Of a stretch of 64,000 nucleotides of DNA, positions 60,317 through 64,000 are shown piece by piece. A program made the position numbers and the translations under genes. Origin of the DNA: an uncultured bacterium (GTDB lineage Bacteria; Cyanobacteriota; Vampirovibrionia; Gastranaerophilales; Gastranaerophilaceae). The notes beneath the pieces are model-generated. The model did no database searches and was not told the origin of the DNA. It was given only the letters and a program-made list of their open reading frames with translations. Positions within the stretch are counted from its first letter, which is position 1; every line of letters begins with the position of its first letter. Where the stretch lies: positions 1 to 64,000 of the forward strand of contig CADBUY010000002.1 of assembly GCA_902797965.1 (NCBI GenBank). The letters run 5' to 3'.

Positions 60317-62221
60317 TTAATACATCATGTCACCAACACCGAATGTAAAGTAGCCATGTCTATTTCCGTTAGGACCTGGATTCGTTAGCGGGAAGCCGTA
60401 GTCAATTGCAAGAGGTCCTACACCGGGCATATTTATCTTCAAGCCGACACCTGCTGTAATCGCATGCATTGGTCTGTCATACAAAGTACTTGCAATTGTA
60501 GGATTAAATACGGTACCTGCATCAACCCAGAATGTTATTCTCAAATTCTGCAAGAAGTTTACTTTCAATCTGTCTACAAACGGAATTGGAGTTGCTAACT
60601 CAGCAGAACCCATTATAAACGAAGTACCGGTACCTACACCGTTAACTTTATAACCTCTTACAGTATACGGACCACCTAAACGATAAGCCATGTATTCAGG
60701 CATATTTGAACCATGAATCTTCATGCCGCCTCGTCCGGTTAAAGAGAATGAAGATTTTTTACCTATCGGTATATATCTTTTAGCCATACCTGATAAACGA
60801 CCTGTTGTTTTATTAAATCCGTCCAGTCCAAATGCTTCTTCATACCTGATTGATGCAATTACACCGTTTCGAGGGTTCATAGCAGAATCTCTTGAATCAT
60901 AAGATAACCCAGGTGCTATTTTTAAGAAGTATCCTCCTTGTAATTCCTTAGCACGATTTGATATATCTAAGTTATGAGAACGATACATACCTGCAATTCT
61001 GTTGTAATCGCCCTCTTTCATATTAACGTATTCTCCACCTACAGTAAGAGTTGATGATAAGCGAGGATTTGATTTCAGTCTGTGTGCTAGAGTTCCCTCT
61101 ATCCCAATTCTACGTTCCAAAGCAAGAGGAACCTGATAACTGCCCAAATCTCTAAAATATATTTTACTCATTAAAGAGTTATCCGCATTAAGAAAATGCG
61201 GTTCAAAGAAACTAATTTCTGCCTGATAGTTAACATGGTTCTTAATAGATGAGTCACTCATCAGGACACCTGAACCAACCATACCTGAAACTGAAACTCT
61301 TTGATTTCTTCCTCTGAAGTTATTGTCTGATATACCGACAGAACCAAATACACCGGTTGCGGAATCCAGACCACCACCTAAAGAAACAGATGCAGTTCTT
61401 TGTTCTTTAAGTTCAATCGTAATATCAAATTTATCAGGATCCTCAGGTGATGCTTCTATTGTCCTGTTTACATCCTTAAACGCCTGAGTTGAATATAATC
61501 TGACCAAATCCTGTTTCATTTGGTTTTCGTTATATACAGAACCAGGTTCTGTCATGATGTTACGTTCTATAACATATTCTTTTGTTTTTTCATTACCTTT
61601 TATTGATATTGAATTAATTTTACCCTCTGTAATACTTAAATTCAGAGTTCCATCTGGGTCATCATATATGGAGTCAATTTTTGATAAAATATAACCTTTA
61701 TTGTAATAGCATTGGTTAATATTTTCCATTGCCTGATTTATAGCTGCGATATTCTGAGGCTTACCTTTTAAAGGTAGCAAATACTGCATAATCTCTTCAG
61801 AAGAAACTACAGTATTACCCTCAATTGTGAAGTCAGTTACAGGAATATTTTCTTCTACAATAATTTTTAAAGATATTGTACCGTTAGAATTCTTTGCAGG
61901 AACAGCTTTCATTCTTTCCGTAAAATATCCCAATTTATATATGGTTTTGAGGTCTTGCTGCATTTTATCTTTGTCATATAAGTCACCTTTTTTTAGTGAC
62001 ATCTTTGACAAAATAAATTCAGGTTTAATAATATTTGACCCCAAAATCTCTATATCATTGATATAAGCGGTACTTGAATCATAATTAGATTCTTCAATGT
62101 AATCCTCTTCCTGTGTGTTGGTTATCGTTTCTGCGGAGCAAAACAAACATGGCACAGTTAGGGCAGACAGTACCAATCCTGATATTATTAAATTTTTATA
62201 TATCATTGAAAGATTTTTCAA
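60317..62221 (-). CDS. bamA: Outer membrane protein assembly factor BamA (Omp85), three POTRA domains
   Basis: An Omp85 protein of about 635 residues. A signal peptide (NLIISGLVLSALTVPCLFCSA) is followed by three POTRA domains (about 50-120, 125-200, 205-285; each with an Ile-Glu-Gly or Ile-Leu-Gly strand) and the beta barrel from about 290, with VRGYKVNGVG as the conserved VRGY loop and a final strand ending FGVGDMMY. E. coli BamA has five POTRAs; three is the number found in cyanobacteria and plastid Toc75. The start is uncertain: TTG at 62221 has GTGGAG 6 bases before it; ATG at 62206 is an alternative. First gene of a six-gene operon with skp. Confidence 0.94.
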   Translation of the reverse strand: MKNLSMIYKNLIISGLVLSALTVPCLFCSAETITNTQEEDYIEESNYDSSTAYINDIEILGSNIIKPEFILSKMSLKKGDLYDKDKMQQDLKTIYKLGYFTERMKAVPAKNSNGTISLKIIVEENIPVTDFTIEGNTVVSSEEIMQYLLPLKGKPQNIAAINQAMENINQCYYNKGYILSKIDSIYDDPDGTLNLSITEGKINSISIKGNEKTKEYVIERNIMTEPGSVYNENQMKQDLVRLYSTQAFKDVNRTIEASPEDPDKFDITIELKEQRTASVSLGGGLDSATGVFGSVGISDNNFRGRNQRVSVSGMVGSGVLMSDSSIKNHVNYQAEISFFEPHFLNADNSLMSKIYFRDLGSYQVPLALERRIGIEGTLAHRLKSNPRLSSTLTVGGEYVNMKEGDYNRIAGMYRSHNLDISNRAKELQGGYFLKIAPGLSYDSRDSAMNPRNGVIASIRYEEAFGLDGFNKTTGRLSGMAKRYIPIGKKSSFSLTGRGGMKIHGSNMPEYMAYRLGGPYTVRGYKVNGVGTGTSFIMGSAELATPIPFVDRLKVNFLQNLRITFWVDAGTVFNPTIASTLYDRPMHAITAGVGLKINMPGVGPLAIDYGFPLTNPGPNGNRHGYFTFGVGDMMY

Positions 62222-62400
62222 GTTTGACTCCACATCAATGTATATAAACATATTATCACAAATATACAAATGAGGTAGGAAAAAAACAACAGTATACAAA
62301 AAATAATGATATATACGCGTGAAATACCCAATAAAGCATAAATCACTTATTCATAAAAATTATTGTTATGTAAATTTTTGTAACAAAAAACAATTTTTAC

Positions 62401-62427
62401 TAAAGTTTTTACAATTTATGCCGATAT
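62401..62427 (+). promoter_or_regulatory. Sigma28 (FliA)-type promoter
   Basis: TAAAGTTT (62401-62408), exactly 11 bases, GCCGATAT (62420-62427): 15 of 16 positions of the sigma28 consensus. The ATG of the next gene follows 52 bases later, with AAAGGATGG between. Confidence 0.88.
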
Positions 62428-62478
62428 ATAAAAAGTAAATTTTTAAAAGTAAGTTTTAACTAAAGAAAGGATGGCAGC

Positions 62479-63117
62479 ATGGTAAACGGACCGGCATCAG
62501 GCGGAGAAAATCCACTTGGTAAAGAATATTGGGAAAGACAAGCCGAGGATAAAGGATATGAATATGATCCAAACAAAAATGTTCCTAAAAAAACAATAAA
62601 GGTTCCTGTCGGACAAACCCAACAAGGTGAAGCAGCTAAGAAAATTGAACAAAAATTTTCTGCAAAAGATATTGCAAAACTTATAAAAAAATACGAAATT
62701 GATCAAAAAAATATTGATGCAATATTGGCAAAGAACGGTGAGTCTGAAAAACAAATCAATACGGGCACAGATTCTTTGGAAAGAATAGTTCTAAAAGGAC
62801 CCAAAGCGAAAGATATTTTAGCAAAAATGATAAGCTCTATTCCTGCTGAAGACGCGGAAAAACTAACAACAAAAGAGGATATTATTAAATATTTAAAAGA
62901 GCATCCTGAATTAAAGCAAAATCTTGAATTATCAGCAAAACCGGAAGAAACAAAACCTCAGGTTGCAGAAAAATTACCTGATTTAACAACTCAAGTTGAA
63001 GAAGATGGAACGACTCACTATTACAAAAAAGATCCATCTCAAGGTGAAGCAGGCTATGCTGAAATTACTCAAGAGGAATACAATTATATCCGCTCAAAAT
63101 GGAATAGCGAAGAGTAA
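62479..63117 (+). CDS. Lys/Glu-rich lineage-specific protein under a sigma28-type promoter
   Basis: A 212-residue very polar protein with no signal peptide or membrane segment. It begins MVNGPASGGENPLGKEYWERQAEDKGYEYDP; the middle (55-150) is helical with KDIAKLIKKYEIDQKNIDAIL and SLERIVLKGPKAKDILAKMISSI, which could be two small helical repeats; then a Pro/Glu linker and a final HYYKKDPSQGEAGYAEITQEEYNYI. I recognise no family. AAAGGATGG precedes the ATG. The promoter suggests coexpression with flagellar-type genes. Confidence 0.68.
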   Translation: MVNGPASGGENPLGKEYWERQAEDKGYEYDPNKNVPKKTIKVPVGQTQQGEAAKKIEQKFSAKDIAKLIKKYEIDQKNIDAILAKNGESEKQINTGTDSLERIVLKGPKAKDILAKMISSIPAEDAEKLTTKEDIIKYLKEHPELKQNLELSAKPEETKPQVAEKLPDLTTQVEEDGTTHYYKKDPSQGEAGYAEITQEEYNYIRSKWNSEE

Positions 63118-63139
63118 GCTAAACATTTTATAATGTAAA

Positions 63140-63170
63140 TAAAAAAAGGTGACAATTGTCACCTTTTTTG
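63140..63170 (+). terminator. Intrinsic terminator
   Basis: AAAAAAAGGTGACAATT and its mirror image form a perfect palindrome with T-runs (TTTTTTG), ending the sigma28-linked gene; symmetric, so it can work on both strands. Confidence 0.92.
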
Positions 63171-63217
63171 TTTATTTGAATTATAATATTATCTAGGAAG
63201 AGGAGTAAATCATAATT

Positions 63218-63826
63218 ATGATTTTTAAAATTTTTGAGTTATTAATAACTGCTATCGCTGCGTATCTGATTGGTTCTATTTCAACAGGATATTTGATTGT
63301 TAAAGCAAAAACAGGAGAGGATATCAGAACAATAGGTTCAGGTTCTACTGGCGCCACAAACGTAAAAAGAGTTTTAGGTAAAAAGTGGTTTTTCATAGTT
63401 TTGCTTCTTGATGCTTTTAAAGGTGCTTTACCGGTTATCTTAGCAAAATTATTTATTTCTGCCGGAGCAAAATACGGTTTAGCTCCAGTTATAGCTTCTG
63501 TTGCAGTAATTATCGGTCACAGCAAATCTATATTTTTGCAATTTAAAGGCGGAAAATCAGTCGCTTCAGGAGTTGGAACAATATTAGCTCTTAATTGGAT
63601 TGTCGGCTTAATTATTGCTGCAGTCTGGGGAACAATAACATATACAACAAAATACGTTTCAGTAGGTTCTATAATCGCATTATTATTATCACCTTTTATT
63701 ATGTATTTTGCGAAAGCTCCTATTGCATACATTTGCTATTGTGTACTAGGTGCAATTTACATAGTATATTTACACAGAGAAAATATAAAGCGTCTTATTG
63801 ACGGCTGCGAAAACAAAGTCAGATAG
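63218..63826 (+). CDS. plsY: Acyl-phosphate:glycerol-3-phosphate acyltransferase
   Basis: A 202-residue integral membrane enzyme of the PlsX/PlsY pathway, adding an acyl group from acyl-phosphate to glycerol 3-phosphate. Family blocks are visible: AAYLIGSISTGYLIVKA, TIGSGSTGATNVKRVLGKKW, DAFKGALPV, and HSKSIFLQFKGGKSVASGVGT, with five or six membrane spans. GGAAGAGGAG lies upstream of the ATG. Together with gpsA it gives the first steps of phospholipid synthesis. Confidence 0.95.
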   Translation: MIFKIFELLITAIAAYLIGSISTGYLIVKAKTGEDIRTIGSGSTGATNVKRVLGKKWFFIVLLLDAFKGALPVILAKLFISAGAKYGLAPVIASVAVIIGHSKSIFLQFKGGKSVASGVGTILALNWIVGLIIAAVWGTITYTTKYVSVGSIIALLLSPFIMYFAKAPIAYICYCVLGAIYIVYLHRENIKRLIDGCENKVR

Positions 63827-63837
63827 AAGAAAACGAC

Positions 63838-63870
63838 TTCCTCCCTTGGGGGAGGGGTGGGGAGAGGGTA
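63838..63870. repeat. G/C-rich dispersed repeat
   Basis: CCTCCC-TTGG-GGGAGG followed by GGTGGGGAGAGGGT. A related C/G-skewed block (CTCCCTCACTGG, GAGAGGGTAATGG) lies in the lpxI-lpxB spacer at about 7131-7160. The similarity suggests a small extragenic repeat family. Confidence 0.45.
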
Positions 63871-63879
63871 AAAGTTTTT

Positions 63880-64000
63880 ATGTTTGAGAATTTTAATGAA
63901 GTTGTTTGTTTGGGAATGGGCGGTTCTTATTCGGAAATTGCAAAAGATAAGCTATTCAAAGCCTATAATTTATTCCTGTACCAATTATCTCTGAACGCAA
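63880..64000 (+). CDS. Start of an unidentified protein (partial)
   Basis: An ATG at 63880 opens a frame of 40 codons to the window edge: it begins with Phe-Glu-Asn-Phe and then has VVCLGMGGSYSEIAKDKLF. GMGGS recalls the first loop of phosphosugar-binding (SIS) isomerases, but what follows does not support it further. GAGAGGG lies 13 bases upstream, a poor ribosome site. It follows plsY by 53 bases and could be in the same transcript. Confidence 0.45.
   Translation, partial: MFENFNEVVCLGMGGSYSEIAKDKLFKAYNLFLYQLSLNA

Noticed and set aside
1..64000. CRISPR arrays, insertion sequences, prophage genes, rRNA
   Set aside because: I saw no regularly spaced direct repeats, no transposase or integrase motifs, no phage structural genes and no rRNA sequence in the window.
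63880..64000. Calling the last partial gene a phosphoglucose/phosphomannose isomerase from GMGGS
   Set aside because: Only one short motif supports it and the following residues do not fit; left as unidentified.

Overview
The window looks like a chromosomal segment of an AT-rich, diderm, fermentative bacterium of the cyanobacterial sister lineage Vampirovibrionia/Melainabacteria, most likely the gut order Gastranaerophilales. This is inference from gene content: lipid A genes of the LpxI type, an Omp85/BamA with three POTRA domains, Skp, a contiguous minC-minD-minE set, a cytosolic Ski2-like helicase, the GGGtGRT/NifU-like pair of anaerobes, VKOR-DsbA, QueH, and many lineage-restricted small proteins. 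There is no rRNA, CRISPR array, IS element or prophage. Two tRNAs are present: Arg(CCG) and Leu(CAA).

Layout. 1-4.4 kb: the 5' end of a probable type IIG restriction-modification gene, a possible ADP-ribosyltransferase-like protein, tRNA-Arg, uppS, an MpaA-like amidase and an M16 peptidase homologue without its metal site. 4.5-11.5 kb: small lineage-specific genes, lpxI-lpxB, an XRE regulator and the helicase. 11.5-15.6 kb: a structured non-coding RNA candidate behind a sigma28-type promoter, the GGGtGRT/NifU-like pair and small exported or unknown proteins. 15.6-31.5 kb: minCDE, VKOR-DsbA/queH, a degenerate sensor kinase, folP, gatA, pyrG, gatC, a membrane-protein operon and mtaB. 31.5-49.9 kb: a branching-enzyme-like GH13 protein, era, U32 protease, TPR protein, pth, ffh, a ricT homologue, gpsA, a muramidase-like protein, murQ, ribH and tpiA. 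50-64 kb: a flagellin-like protein, tRNA-Leu with a rearranged partial copy, a glycogen-synthase-like protein, the convergent tlyA-tatD-tcdA-FlhA_C-skp-bamA block, and plsY.

The most interesting material lies between the housekeeping genes. Four sigma28 (FliA)-type promoters, matching TAAAGTTT-N11/12-GCCGATAA, precede three small proteins of unknown function and one apparent ncRNA. A second, different promoter architecture (GGCAATTTC, 13-14 bases, ACTTTATAT) recurs in at least five strong copies and several weaker ones, and nearly always precedes lineage-specific genes. Many of those genes encode proteins with a short N-terminal motif of the form [small/polar]-F-x-G or S-F-x-G/S. Together with a soluble protein carrying only the cytosolic docking domain of FlhA, a shortened flagellin-like protein, and a muramidase without a Sec signal, this suggests a flagellum- or type-III-derived export and regulatory system whose substrates are scattered among housekeeping genes. 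No export apparatus membrane component lies in the window, so that link is an inference.

At least eight genes have a -10 hexamer exactly six bases before the ATG and no ribosome binding site, which implies leaderless mRNAs.
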